Assembly (NCBI RefSeq): GCF_013283645.1
Contig: NZ_JABEKV010000002.1
Span: 999,798 to 1,063,797 of the forward strand
Length of the DNA stretch: 64,000 nt
Direction of reading: 5' to 3'
Origin: Sinorhizobium psoraleae
Lineage (GTDB): Bacteria > Pseudomonadota > Alphaproteobacteria > Rhizobiales > Rhizobiaceae
Within the stretch, counting starts at the first letter, position 1. Each line of letters opens with the position of its first letter. A program made the position numbers and the translations under genes. Under the pieces are notes generated by a model. It saw nothing but the letters and a program-made list of their open reading frames with translations. It made no database searches and was not told the DNA's origin. Positions 44,207 through 53,320 of the stretch are shown here, piece after piece.

Positions 44207-45282
44207 CCGACATCCTCCGCAAACAATCCAACGGGTTTCATTTTTCCTTCGTGCCGCAACAGCCATTGCTTTCGCCGAAGACCGCCGCCGTAGCCGGTCA
44301 GCGATCCGTCCGCGCCGATGCAACGGTGGCAAGGGATGACGATCGCGATGCGGTTGGCGCCATTTGCCTTGGCGACTGCCCGCACCGCCTGGAGCGTGGC
44401 GACCTCCCGCGCGATATCGCTGTAGGATCGCGTCTCGCCCAACGGTATTTCCAAAAGCTTTGCCCAGACCTGTCGCTCGAAGGCGCTCCCGTCGAGCGCC
44501 AGAGGCGTGCGGAAATTGCCTGATTCTCCGGAAAAATAGGCATTCAGTTCCGCCTCGATCTGGTCGATCGGCGGCGTCCTGCCCCGTGCGACCGCGGACC
44601 GCGTCTTGCGCTTCAGGCTTTCCATTTCGGTTTGCAGGGCCTTGCGGTCGTGGAATTCGAGCAGATGAAGATGCGTCTTGTCTGCGACCGCTATCATTGG
44701 CCCGAGCGGCGTTTCAATCGTATAGGCAAATAGCAACTGGCGACCCTGCGACATGGCGGGCACCTCCCCTATCAGCTTCGCGAAAGCGGTACGAAAGCCG
44801 CTCGGCGAGTCATAACCGGCATCGATCTGTGCTTCAATAACGCTTGCGCCGGCCGAAAGCTGACGGGCGGCCTCGCCCACCCGCCGCTGACGAGCGAGGT
44901 CGAGGAAGGTAACCCCAAACGCCCGCTTGAAGGCGCGACGCACGGTCGATGGATCGAACCCGTGCAGGACAAGATCGTCCTCCGTCCAGCGACGGTCCGG
45001 AGATCGATCGAGCAGTTTCAGAAGGTCGTTGACCAGCGGCTCCTTCTCAGAAGGCTGGCCCAGCGGGCGACATCGCTCGCAGGGGCGGAAACCGGAATTG
45101 ATGCAGGCGGCGATGCTGTCGAAAAACAGCGTGTTTTCCCGCTTCGGCTTGCGGGCAGGACAGGAGAGCCGGCAGAAGATGCCGGTGCTCTTGACGCAGA
45201 CGAAGGCCTGGCCCTCGTAATCCGCGCTTCGGGCCAGAAGCGCGTCGTAAAGGATATCGTCGTTCGGCAGATCGAAAAGCAT
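44203..45282 (-). CDS. ada: Ada: DNA-alkylation repair methyltransferase and regulator
   Basis: A 359-residue trifunctional protein. The N-terminal zinc domain (about 1-80) has the four cysteines FCRLSCPARKP and CERCRP, one of which accepts methyl groups from phosphotriesters. An AraC-type helix-turn-helix follows (about 90-180; RRVGEAARQLSAGASVIEAQ), then the O6-methylguanine transferase domain with active-site PCHRCIG near residue 325. The start at 45282 (MLFDLPNDDIL) matches the family; a longer frame to 45405 runs through a repeat. After methylation it should activate its own operon. Confidence 0.95.
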   Translation of the reverse strand: MLFDLPNDDILYDALLARSADYEGQAFVCVKSTGIFCRLSCPARKPKRENTLFFDSIAACINSGFRPCERCRPLGQPSEKEPLVNDLLKLLDRSPDRRWTEDDLVLHGFDPSTVRRAFKRAFGVTFLDLARQRRVGEAARQLSAGASVIEAQIDAGYDSPSGFRTAFAKLIGEVPAMSQGRQLLFAYTIETPLGPMIAVADKTHLHLLEFHDRKALQTEMESLKRKTRSAVARGRTPPIDQIEAELNAYFSGESGNFRTPLALDGSAFERQVWAKLLEIPLGETRSYSDIAREVATLQAVRAVAKANGANRIAIVIPCHRCIGADGSLTGYGGGLRRKQWLLRHEGKMKPVGLFAEDVG

Positions 45283-45346
45283 GGCGCCGTTGTAGCACCC
45301 GACGGACGGCTCGTCCGCCGAAATTCGGGCGTTTATTTCGGGCGCC

Positions 45347-45443
45347 CTAGAGCATCCCGCTTTCAGGTGGAACCACCGAAAGCGGATAAGATGCTCTAGA
45401 ATCAAAGTGCTCGAGCGTCCTTTGTGCGTTCATTTGAACGCAC
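45347..45443. repeat. Composite palindromic repeat upstream of ada
   Basis: First hairpin: CTAGAGCATCCCGCTTTC paired with GAAAGCGGATAAGATGCTCT (45347-45399, imperfect). Second hairpin: GTGCGTT, a 6-base loop and AACGCAC (45424-45443). The linker AATCAAAGTGCTCGAGCGTCC resembles the linkers of the RIME1-like copies in layout but not in sequence. It lies between ada and the DMT transporter gene and ends beside the latter's stop. Confidence 0.65.
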
Positions 45444-45449
45444 GGCGCT

Positions 45450-46364
45450 CTAGAGAACGATCAGCATCACGACGCCGAGCACGATCAACAGGCAGCCGAG
45501 CAATTCGAGGCGGTTGATCCACTCGCGGAAGACGAAGAAGGACGAGGCGAAGGTGAAGAGCATTTCGACCTGCGCCACCACCTTGACGATCGCCGCCTGC
45601 TGCAAGGTCATCGCCATGAACCAGCCGAACGACGCCGAGGCGCCGACAAAGCCGACGACGAAGGCTGGCCTCCATGCCGCACCGATGCGTTGCAACTCCT
45701 CCGGCTCGCGGACGACGATCCAGACGAGCATCACGACCGTCTGCAGCAGGATGACGAAGCCGAGCGTGAAACTCGCCTGCATCATGTAATCCGGCGCAGG
45801 CAGGCTAGGCGCAAGCGCCAGCGAGGCGGATCGATAGGAAACGGCCGAGAGCCCGAAGAACGTGCCGGACATGAGGCCTATCGCGGCGGTGCGGCTGAAA
45901 ACCGAGGTCAGCAAAGACCGTGTGCTGAGCGTGGTGCGGGCAACGGAAATAAGCATGACGCCGACCACCGAAATGGCAATAGCAACCAGCGCGCCCTGGC
46001 TCGCTTTCTCGCCCAGGAAGATCAGGCCGAAGAGGGCTGCCTGCGCCGGTTCGGTGCGAGAATAAGCCGTACCGACGGCAAAGTTGCGAAAGGAGAAGAG
46101 ATGGACGAGCAGGAAGGTCGCAGCGATCTGCGCCAGCCCGCCGACAACTGCCCATTGAAAAAACGTGGCGTTCGGAACCGGCAGGGGATGCCCGGCGAAA
46201 CGCCAGAGGACCACGAGATAGAAGAGCGCGAACGGCAGGCCGAAGCCGAAGCGCACGAAGGTCGCGCCGGTGGTGCCCATGACGCCCTTCAGGTGCTTCT
46301 GCATGGCGGAGCGGACGTTCTGAAGGAAGGCCGCGGTGATGGTGATGAGGACCCAGGTTTCCAT
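45450..46364 (-). CDS. EamA/DMT-family transporter
   Basis: A 304-residue inner-membrane protein with ten predicted helices. It begins METWVLITITAAFLQNVRSA and includes AVGTAYSRTEPAQAALFGLI, a conserved turn of this EamA subgroup, and ends with FVFREWINRLELLGCLLIVL. The start at 46364 is chosen because the first helix begins at once; the in-frame extension upstream is polar. It is unrelated in detail to the transporter at 37245. The substrate is unknown. Confidence 0.88.
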   Translation of the reverse strand: METWVLITITAAFLQNVRSAMQKHLKGVMGTTGATFVRFGFGLPFALFYLVVLWRFAGHPLPVPNATFFQWAVVGGLAQIAATFLLVHLFSFRNFAVGTAYSRTEPAQAALFGLIFLGEKASQGALVAIAISVVGVMLISVARTTLSTRSLLTSVFSRTAAIGLMSGTFFGLSAVSYRSASLALAPSLPAPDYMMQASFTLGFVILLQTVVMLVWIVVREPEELQRIGAAWRPAFVVGFVGASASFGWFMAMTLQQAAIVKVVAQVEMLFTFASSFFVFREWINRLELLGCLLIVLGVVMLIVL

Positions 46365-46425
46365 GGGATGCGAGCTAGCACGCAGGTCCGGACATTGCCA
46401 AGAACTCCGTACAGTCACCGGTGCT

Positions 46426-47217
46426 TCAGTCCGGCTTTTCCTGAACTTCCGGCGGGTAAATGGCCTGATTGAATTTGAGCGCCGGCCCCTCCTGCTCGAA
46501 TGTCTTCACGCGATGGTCGTAGTTCGGCGAGATTGTGCCCAGCACGCGATCCCAGAACGAGAAATAGTTGCCGTAATTGTACCGGAACCCCGAATGATGC
46601 TGATCATGGAAGGTCGTGCACAACAGGGGGGACGGATAACGTGCTGTCGATGAGGCGAAATACTCGAATCCACAGTGCCCGAACATGCCGTTGAAATGTT
46701 CGAACAGTCTTTGGCCGATGAGAATCGTCGGCGGAAACGGAACGGCGAAAACGATGACGGCTGAAAAACCCTGCAATAGAAAGTTGTCGAAAACATCCTC
46801 CGAATAGGTGCTCCAGATCGTCGGTGCGATACTTTTATGATGGAGTGCGTGCAGGGGGTAGAGCCATTTGGTGTGCAGCAGCCGGTGCATGAAATAGAAC
46901 CAGCTATCGTAGAGGAACAGGCACAGGATAAAGAGCGGCACCGCCGCCCACCAGTTAAAGGCCCAGGGCGCCGGCGCCCAGCCCTTCTGCTGGGCGTACA
47001 GGCCGATTGCCAGCGGCAGACTGGCGCTGAACATCGACGCCAGGCTCTGGCGGATTTCCGCCTTGCGGCGCTTGTCGGAACCGCGTCCCTTCTGAATCTT
47101 TCGCTCAGGATTGCGGTCGTTGACCCAGGTCGGGCCGTGGCCAAGGGCGAAATAGGTAACGACAGTCGTAGCGTAGAATCCGAACAGAAACAGTAGATAG
47201 AACAGTTCGTCCGACAT
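46426..47217 (-). CDS. Sterol desaturase / fatty acid hydroxylase superfamily protein
   Basis: A 263-residue membrane di-iron oxygenase. The histidine boxes are HRLLHTKWLYPLHALHHKS (HxxxH ... HxxHH) and HDQHHSGFRYNYGN; transmembrane helices precede and separate them. The superfamily hydroxylates or desaturates lipids. The start at 47217 (MSDELFYLLFLFG) opens a transmembrane helix; the open frame runs on upstream to 48123, but that part is antisense to the HAD gene. A hopanoid, ornithine lipid or carotenoid substrate cannot be distinguished. Confidence 0.9.
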   Translation of the reverse strand: MSDELFYLLFLFGFYATTVVTYFALGHGPTWVNDRNPERKIQKGRGSDKRRKAEIRQSLASMFSASLPLAIGLYAQQKGWAPAPWAFNWWAAVPLFILCLFLYDSWFYFMHRLLHTKWLYPLHALHHKSIAPTIWSTYSEDVFDNFLLQGFSAVIVFAVPFPPTILIGQRLFEHFNGMFGHCGFEYFASSTARYPSPLLCTTFHDQHHSGFRYNYGNYFSFWDRVLGTISPNYDHRVKTFEQEGPALKFNQAIYPPEVQEKPD

Positions 47218-47364
47218 TGGCACCTGCAGCCCCGAGCCAAAACCGCGCCAGCCGCAAGATGCCATGCCGTTTTGGCAATTCAAAGTGGAATGTGTGCGTC
47301 GGCAGGACAGCCCGGGGCGCATTTTCTCGTTTGCCGCCGCCCATACCCATGTCATAACCCGGCC

Positions 47365-48078
47365 ATGAAAAAGCTCGACCGCCTCCCGACCCATGCCGAG
47401 TTCGCCCATGTCACAGACTGGGTCTTCGACCTCGACAACACGCTCTATCCGCACCACGTCAATCTCTTCGCGCAGATCGACCGCAACATGACGGCCTATG
47501 TCGCCGATCTCCTGTCGCTCGAGCCGGCGGAAGCGAAGAAACTGCAGAAGGAATATTATCGCGATCACGGCACGACCCTGCAGGGGCTGATGATCCATCA
47601 CGGCGTCGATCCGAACGACTTCCTGCAGAGGGCGCATGCGATCGACTACAGCGTGGTTCCGGCCGATCCCGCGCTCGGCGAGGCGATCAAGGCGCTGCCT
47701 GGCCGCAAGTTCATCTTTACCAATGGCAGCGTCCACCATGCTGAGATGACGGCGCGCGCGCTCGGTATTCTCGACCATTTCGACGATATCTTCGACATCG
47801 TCGCCGCCAATTTCATCCCGAAGCCCGCGGGCGATACCTACGACAAGTTCATGGGCCTTCACCGCGTCGACACCCGCAACGCGGTGATGTTCGAGGATCT
47901 GCCGCGCAACCTCCTGGTCCCGAAGGCACTCGGGATGAAGACGGTGCTGCTCGTGCCGCAAAATCTCGAATACGAATTCGCCGAAGCGTGGGAGACATCG
48001 AGCGACGCCGACGAACAGATCGACTACGTCACCGAGGATCTGGCGGGGTTCCTGCGGCGGGTTGTGGCGCCGGCCTGA
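47365..48078 (+). CDS. HAD-superfamily pyrimidine 5'-nucleotidase-like phosphatase
   Basis: A 237-residue HAD phosphatase with motif I VFDLDNTLYPH, motif II FTNGSVHH, motif III KPAGDTYDKF and motif IV MFEDLPRNL. The DLDNTLYP wording and helical cap match the SDT1/pyrimidine 5'-nucleotidase subgroup. The start at 47365 (MKKLDRLPTHAEF) is the first ATG giving the normal length. It is divergent from the sterol-desaturase family gene, with 147 bases between. Confidence 0.9.
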   Translation: MKKLDRLPTHAEFAHVTDWVFDLDNTLYPHHVNLFAQIDRNMTAYVADLLSLEPAEAKKLQKEYYRDHGTTLQGLMIHHGVDPNDFLQRAHAIDYSVVPADPALGEAIKALPGRKFIFTNGSVHHAEMTARALGILDHFDDIFDIVAANFIPKPAGDTYDKFMGLHRVDTRNAVMFEDLPRNLLVPKALGMKTVLLVPQNLEYEFAEAWETSSDADEQIDYVTEDLAGFLRRVVAPA

Positions 48079-48115
48079 CGCAACACAATTCAACCAAGGA
48101 AAAACCGCTTTTCCG

Positions 48116-48185
48116 TACTGCATGTTTCCTTAAATCGTAGGAAGGATGAAAACATGCAGCGATCATACGACGCGCGGCGCTGTAG
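48116..48185. repeat. RIME1-like element, copy 4 (partial or degenerate)
   Basis: One palindrome, CTGCATGTTT...AAACATGCAG around CCTTAAATCG (48118-48159), is followed by a reduced second part ending GGCGCTGTAG. The left arm of that second palindrome is missing, so this is a truncated copy. Confidence 0.65.
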
Positions 48186-48266
48186 AGACTTAAATTACCA
48201 AAGTTTAACTGGTGCCGGCGTCGCGCGTGCCTATCCTTCAGTCAGGATAACTGATCGAAAGGAAGC

Positions 48267-48784
48267 ATGATGCGCAGCAGGACTTTCATTCTCGGCGCCA
48301 CCGTCCTCGCGGTGGCAGCGACCGGACTTTCGGCACCTTCGTTTGCCGCAAAGGCTAAGCTCACGCCCGAACAGCGCGCCGAGCGCATGATCAAGCCTCT
48401 CGACACAAGCGGCGATTCCAAGGTTTCGCTCCAGGAACTCCAGGCGCGGATCTCGGCCAATTTCAAGAGCTTCGACGCCAATGGCAATGGTGAGATCAGC
48501 CGCGAGGAGATGGAGGCAAAGCGCCAGGCATTTCGCGAGGCGCGCAAGACCTGGCGCGAAGCCCGGGCCAAGACGAGCGCGAAGAGGCGATCGCCAAGCT
48601 CCGGGAGATGCGCCCCGCCATGCTGCCAGGCATGCGGCCGCGCGCTTTCGCCCGCGTCGATGCCGACGGCAACGGATCGCTGAGCGCAACGGAAGTGGCA
48701 GGTGCCGCGGAGAGGATGTTCAAGCGCCGCGACCGGAACGGCGACGGCTTGATCGACGCCGCCGATTTTACCAGAAAGGTGTGA
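48267..48784 (+). pseudogene. EF-hand protein gene with a one-base frameshift
   Basis: The first frame (48267 onward) encodes a signal peptide (RSRTFILGATVLAVAATGLS) and two EF-hand-like loops, DTSGDSKVSLQEL and DANGNGEISREEM. Close to 48571 the protein-like frame shifts by one base: the frame through 48572 reads DEREEAIAKLREMRPAMLPG and then two more loops, DADGNGSLSATEV and DRNGDGLIDAADF, to TGA at 48782-48784. One missing base near GCCAAGACGAGC would restore a single four-EF-hand secreted protein of about 170 residues. It is either a real inactivating deletion or a sequencing error. The uncorrected first frame ends at 48683 with an unrelated tail. Confidence 0.75.
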
Positions 48785-48791
48785 GGCGACT

Positions 48792-48827
48792 CGTCTCGCC
48801 CTCTCCGGACCGAGGAAGGGCGAGACG
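48792..48827. terminator. Hairpin between EF-hand gene and LOG-family gene
   Basis: CGTCTCGCCCT and AGGGCGAGACG form a perfect 11-base stem with a 14-base loop, between two convergent genes. No T tract. Confidence 0.5.
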
Positions 48828-48838
48828 GCCCATCTAGG

Positions 48839-49738
48839 CTAGCGTCGGCCCGATGCCATCGGGATCGACCGCGGGTCGACCGTTTCGTAGAAGCCGGCAA
48901 TGATCTCCCAGGCCTCTTCCGCGGTCTCGACGAAATGCACGAGATCGACGTCGTTCGGCGCGATCGTGCCGAACTCGGCCAATGCCTCGAAGTTGATGAT
49001 GGTGCGCCAGAACTTTTCACCGAAGAGGATAAGCGGCACCAGGGCCAGACGGCCCGTCTGCATCAGGGTCAGCGTTTCGAACAATTCGTCGAGCGTACCG
49101 AAGCCGCCCGGAAACACCGTGACCGCCTTCGCGCGCAGCAGGAAGTGCATCTTGCGAATGGCGAAATAGTGGAAATTGAACGAGAGCTCCGGCGTCACGA
49201 AGCGGTTTGGCGCCTGCTCGTGCGGCAGGACGATGTTGAGCCCGATCGAAGGGGCGCCGGCGTCCGCCGCGCCGCGGTTTCCCGCCTCCATCACCCCCGG
49301 ACCACCGCCGGTGACGATGACATATTCCTTGTGGCCGAGCTTTGCGGACTGCTCCGAGCAGATCCGCGCGAATTTGCGAGCCTCGTCGTAGTAGATCGAT
49401 GCCGCTTCGAGGTTCTTGCGCTGCGTATCGTTCTTGGCCGCCCAAGCCTCACCGCCCGGCTCCGGGATGCGCGCGCCGCCGAACATCACCACGGTCGAAT
49501 TGATCCCCCGCTCCTCGAGCATCATCTCCGTCTTCAGGAGCTCGAGCTGCAGACGCACCGGCCGCAGTTCCTCGCGGCAGAGAAAATCATCGTCGACATA
49601 GGCGAGACGATAGGTCGGCGAGGCCGACTGCGGCGTCAGCGGCACGGTCGAGGCACGCAGCCTGCTCTGCGCGCTGTCTGCCAGCGGATCCCAGACCCCA
49701 TCCTTACGGCGCAGATTGCGCTTCTTCATACGTGCCAT
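48839..49738 (-). CDS. LOG-family (TIGR00730-type) nucleotide phosphoribohydrolase
   Basis: A 299-residue Rossmann-fold protein of the LOG family (long annotated as lysine decarboxylase). Diagnostic motifs: TGGGPGVMEAGNRGA near residue 145 and FPGGFGTLDELFET near residue 210. LOG enzymes release the base from nucleoside 5'-monophosphates, in plants and some bacteria producing active cytokinins. The roughly 75-residue N-terminal extension and length place it in the long bacterial class, whose physiological substrate is less clear. Cytokinin production is possible but not shown. Confidence 0.88.
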   Translation of the reverse strand: MARMKKRNLRRKDGVWDPLADSAQSRLRASTVPLTPQSASPTYRLAYVDDDFLCREELRPVRLQLELLKTEMMLEERGINSTVVMFGGARIPEPGGEAWAAKNDTQRKNLEAASIYYDEARKFARICSEQSAKLGHKEYVIVTGGGPGVMEAGNRGAADAGAPSIGLNIVLPHEQAPNRFVTPELSFNFHYFAIRKMHFLLRAKAVTVFPGGFGTLDELFETLTLMQTGRLALVPLILFGEKFWRTIINFEALAEFGTIAPNDVDLVHFVETAEEAWEIIAGFYETVDPRSIPMASGRR

Positions 49739-49903
49739 ATTTCATCTTCCCGTCGCGTTTCGAACAGACGGCATCTCGTCCGGACGCGCCCTGTCGTGTT
49801 TCCTCGGTCATAGAGGCGTCCCTACTGCCGGAAACACGGAAGTTTGCCAAGTCCTGCTGAGAGGTCGGAGCCAAAAGCGCTTCAACTTTTCAGATTTATG
49901 CCT

Positions 49904-50004
49904 CTACAGCGCAACGCGTCATCGAAACGCGTGAGGTCGCTGTAGCACTTTGAATTGCTGCATAACTTTGTCCTCAAATCGGTTCCGATTTAAGTAATTA
50001 TGCA
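49904..50004. repeat. RIME1-like intergenic element, copy 5
   Basis: Arms CTACAGCG and CGCTGTAG (49904-49945), linker CACTTTGAATTG, second palindrome from TGCATAA to TTATGCA around CAAATCGGTTCCGATTTAAG. It lies between the LOG-family and dapD genes; the rest of this 305-base gap shows nothing else except the dapD ribosome-site region (ATAAGGAATTCCG). Confidence 0.82.
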
Positions 50005-50043
50005 GTAGAGCTTGCACGACAACGCCGAACATAAGGAATTCCG

Positions 50044-50901
50044 ATGACGACCCACGACCTCGCCTCCCTGTCGCAGACCATCGAGACCGCCTTCGACGAT
50101 CGCGAAGCCGTCAACACCGGAACTCGCGGCGCGGTCCGCGAAGCCGTCGAAGCGGCGCTGAACCTGCTCGACAGCGGCAAGGTACGCGTCGCCGAGCGCG
50201 GCGAGGACGGCACCTGGGCCGTCAATCAATGGCTGAAGAAGGCCGTTCTTCTCTCCTTCCGGCTGAACCCGATGGAACTCGTCAGAGGCGGGCCCGGCGA
50301 GGCGGTCTGGTGGGACAAGGTTGCCTCCAAGTTCGACGGCTGGAGCGTCAACGAATTCGAGAAGGCCGGGTTCCGCGCCGTGCCGAACTGCGTCGTCCGC
50401 CGCTCGGCCTATATCGCGCCGAACGCGATCCTGATGCCGTCGTTCGTCAATCTCGGCGCTTATGTCGGCGAAGGCACGATGGTCGACACCTGGGCGACCG
50501 TCGGCTCCTGCGCCCAGATCGGCAAGCACGTGCACCTTTCAGGCGGCGTCGGCATCGGCGGCGTGCTGGAGCCGATGCAGGCGGGGCCGACGATCATCGA
50601 GGACAATTGCTTCATCGGCGCGCGCTCGGAGGTCGTCGAGGGCTGCATCGTCCGCGAGGGTTCGGTCCTCGGCATGGGCGTCTTCATCGGCAAGTCGACC
50701 AAGATCGTCGACCGCGCGACGGGCGAAGTGACATACGGCGAAGTGCCGCCCTATTCCGTCGTCGTCGCAGGCTCGATGCCGTCGAGCTCGACCATGGCAA
50801 ACGGCCAGCCTGCCCCGAACCTCTATTGCGCGGTCATCGTCAAGCGCGTCGACGAGAAGACGCGCGCCAAGACCGGCATCAACGAATTGCTCAGAGACTG
50901 A
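50044..50901 (+). CDS. dapD: Tetrahydrodipicolinate N-succinyltransferase
   Basis: A 285-residue trimeric left-handed beta-helix enzyme of the succinylase branch of diaminopimelate and lysine synthesis. Hexapeptide repeats run from about residue 100 to 230 (for example [20 protein letters not shown] and [20 protein letters not shown]). AAGGAATTCCG lies before the ATG. dapE, which removes the succinyl group two steps later, is in the same window 11 kb away on the same strand. Confidence 0.97.
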   Translation: MTTHDLASLSQTIETAFDDREAVNTGTRGAVREAVEAALNLLDSGKVRVAERGEDGTWAVNQWLKKAVLLSFRLNPMELVRGGPGEAVWWDKVASKFDGWSVNEFEKAGFRAVPNCVVRRSAYIAPNAILMPSFVNLGAYVGEGTMVDTWATVGSCAQIGKHVHLSGGVGIGGVLEPMQAGPTIIEDNCFIGARSEVVEGCIVREGSVLGMGVFIGKSTKIVDRATGEVTYGEVPPYSVVVAGSMPSSSTMANGQPAPNLYCAVIVKRVDEKTRAKTGINELLRD

Positions 50902-50905
50902 CGTC

Positions 50906-51289
50906 ATGGCCGAGGAGGGGCGGCAGCCGAGCATGACCTGGCTGTTCTTCAGCCCCTCCGGCCGCATCGGCCGCCTGCCCTTCTTCCTGTCCTGGCTCTT
51001 CTGGTTCTTCGTCGGCGGCGTCTTCCTCATGCAGATGCTGAAATACGAAAACGAGGACACGGCATTGGCGCTCTGGACACTGGCGCTCGTCGTCTCAGGC
51101 GTCCTTTCGACCGTCTCCATCGCCATGCTGGCGATCAAGCGCCTGCATGACATCGGTTATCCGGGCCCGCTTGCTCTCTGCCTCTTCATTCCCGTGCTGA
51201 GCCCGATCGTCTTCATCGCGCTCTGCCTGTGGCCGGGCGCGAAGAGCGAGAACGACTTCGGCGGCCCTAGCAACGGTCCGAGGCGGTAA
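50906..51289 (+). CDS. DUF805 membrane protein
   Basis: A 127-residue inner-membrane protein of the DUF805 family with three or four helices. Family signatures are FFSPSGRIGRLPFF at the start, AIKRLHDIGYPG near residue 75 and the C-terminal NDFGGP. The start codon is 4 bases after dapD, so it is probably cotranscribed; an in-frame ATG at 50933 (MTWLFFSP) could be the true start. Function unknown. Confidence 0.88.
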   Translation: MAEEGRQPSMTWLFFSPSGRIGRLPFFLSWLFWFFVGGVFLMQMLKYENEDTALALWTLALVVSGVLSTVSIAMLAIKRLHDIGYPGPLALCLFIPVLSPIVFIALCLWPGAKSENDFGGPSNGPRR

Positions 51290-51439
51290 AGATTCCGCCT
51301 GTACATTAGCGTTTCTGCCGCGTATGTAGCGCGCCATGAACAGGCCCGCGACGTGTTGGCCGCGGCAATCGCCTGATGACGACCTGATCCCATGTCCGCT
51401 CGTCCGTCGGCGTGAAGACCGAAATCCGAAAGACAAGAT

Positions 51440-53320
51440 ATGACTGAGTTCGAAGGGATCGCGCCCGCGATCGCCGAGGCGTTGGCAAAACGCGGTTACA
51501 ACGAACTGACGCCAGTGCAGAAGGCGATGCTCGATCCGGCGCTCGATGGCGCCGACGCGCTGGTTTCCGCCCAGACCGGTTCCGGCAAGACCGTGGCATT
51601 CGGACTGGCGCTGGCCCCGACGCTGCTGGAGGATACGCAGCGTTTTAGCGCGGCGGGCGCTCCGCTTGCCCTCGTCATCGCCCCCACGCGCGAACTGGCG
51701 CTGCAGGTCAAGCGCGAACTCGAATGGCTCTATGAAGTGGCAGGCGCCACCATCGCCTCCTGCGTCGGCGGCATGGATATGCGCAACGAGAAGCGTGCGC
51801 TCGAACGGGGCGCCCATATCGTCGTCGGCACGCCGGGGCGGCTCTGCGACCATATCCGCCGGGATTCGCTCGACATATCGGCACTACGCGCCGTGGTTCT
51901 GGACGAGGCAGACGAAATGCTGGACCTCGGCTTCCGCGAGGATCTGGAATTCATTCTCGAAACGGCGCCGGCCGACCGCCGCACGCTGATGTTCTCGGCC
52001 ACCGTCCCGCGCTCGATCGCGACGCTTGCCAAGAACTATCAGCGCGATGCCGTCCGCATCAGCACCGCATCCGAACAGAAACAGCATGGCGATATCGAAT
52101 ATCGTTCGCTGGTCGTCGCCCCGAGCGACCGGGAAAACGCGATCATCAACGTGCTTCGCTATTACGAGGCGCGGAACGCGATCGTCTTCTGTTCGACCCG
52201 CGCCGCGGTCAATCACCTGACGGCCCGCTTCAACAATCGCGGCTTCTCGGTGGTGGCGCTCTCAGGCGAACTCAGCCAGAACGAACGTACCCACGCGCTG
52301 CAGGCCATGCGCGACGGCCGCGCCCGTGTCTGCATCGCGACCGACGTGGCGGCACGCGGCATCGACCTGCCGGGCCTGGAACTGGTAATCCACGCCGATC
52401 TGCCGACCAATCCCGAGACCTTGCTGCATCGAAGCGGACGCACGGGGCGGGCGGGCCAGAAGGGCGTTAGCGCGCTGATCGTTCCCGTCAATGCGCGCCG
52501 CAAGGCCGAAAGGCTTCTGGAAAATGCGCGCATCACCGCGACCTGGGCGAAACCTCCGTCGGCGGACGAGGTTACGAGCCGCGACGATGAGCGCATCGTC
52601 GCCGATCCGGCATTCGACGAACCACTTCGCGAGGACGAGCAGGCGATCGTGCGCGCCCTGATCGACCGCCACGGTGCAGAGAAGCTGGCGGCGGCCTTTG
52701 TGCGGCAATTCCGCTCCGATCGCTCGGCGCCGGAAGACCTCGCCAATGTCTCGTTCGGCGACGACCGCAGGAAGAGTCCGCGCGATGCTGCCGCCATACC
52801 GCGCGACGATTTCGACGCACCGCGCGCCGACTTCACCGACGGCAGGTGGTTTTCGCTCTCTGTCGGCCGCAAGCAGAACGCCGAGCCGCGCTGGCTGATC
52901 CCGATGCTCTGCCGTCACGGCAAACTTTCGAAGCGCGACATCGGCGCGATCCGGATGCAGCCGGAGGAGACCTATGTCGAGTTGACGGCCGAAGGCGCCG
53001 AACGCTTCCTTTCGGCGATCGGTCCGAACCGCACACTGGAAAGGGGCATTCGCGTCAAGGCGCTCCCGGGCACCCCGGATCTCTCCCAGCCGCGACCGGA
53101 GAAAACCGCTTTCGCGAAGAAGCAGTCGCCTGACGCTGCACGCGAGGACTTCAAGCCGAAGCGCAAGTTCGAAAAGAAGCAGCCCTTTAGCCAGGATGCA
53201 CGTCTTGAAAAACGGGACGAAAAGCCCCGGAGCAAGAAGGGCAAGCCCGAAGCGCAAAAGGACGCGGGCGGGTTCAAGCCCAAGGCGAAACGCGCCAACG
53301 CCAAGAACCGGCAGCACTAG
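51440..53320 (+). CDS. DEAD-box RNA helicase with DbpA-type RNA-binding domain
   Basis: A 626-residue ATP-dependent RNA helicase. Core motifs: AQTGSGKT (I), PTREL (Ia), GTPGRL (Ib), VLDEADEMLD (II), FSATVP (III), VAARGIDLPG (V), HRSGRTGR (VI). After the core a DbpA/CsdA-like RNA-recognition domain lies at about 465-545 (RWLIPMLCRHGKLSKRDIGA), followed by a long lysine-rich disordered tail (about 550-626; KPKRKFEKKQPF). DeaD/CsdA-like roles in ribosome assembly or cold adaptation are likely; DbpA proper is shorter. Confidence 0.94.
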   Translation: MTEFEGIAPAIAEALAKRGYNELTPVQKAMLDPALDGADALVSAQTGSGKTVAFGLALAPTLLEDTQRFSAAGAPLALVIAPTRELALQVKRELEWLYEVAGATIASCVGGMDMRNEKRALERGAHIVVGTPGRLCDHIRRDSLDISALRAVVLDEADEMLDLGFREDLEFILETAPADRRTLMFSATVPRSIATLAKNYQRDAVRISTASEQKQHGDIEYRSLVVAPSDRENAIINVLRYYEARNAIVFCSTRAAVNHLTARFNNRGFSVVALSGELSQNERTHALQAMRDGRARVCIATDVAARGIDLPGLELVIHADLPTNPETLLHRSGRTGRAGQKGVSALIVPVNARRKAERLLENARITATWAKPPSADEVTSRDDERIVADPAFDEPLREDEQAIVRALIDRHGAEKLAAAFVRQFRSDRSAPEDLANVSFGDDRRKSPRDAAAIPRDDFDAPRADFTDGRWFSLSVGRKQNAEPRWLIPMLCRHGKLSKRDIGAIRMQPEETYVELTAEGAERFLSAIGPNRTLERGIRVKALPGTPDLSQPRPEKTAFAKKQSPDAAREDFKPKRKFEKKQPFSQDARLEKRDEKPRSKKGKPEAQKDAGGFKPKAKRANAKNRQH

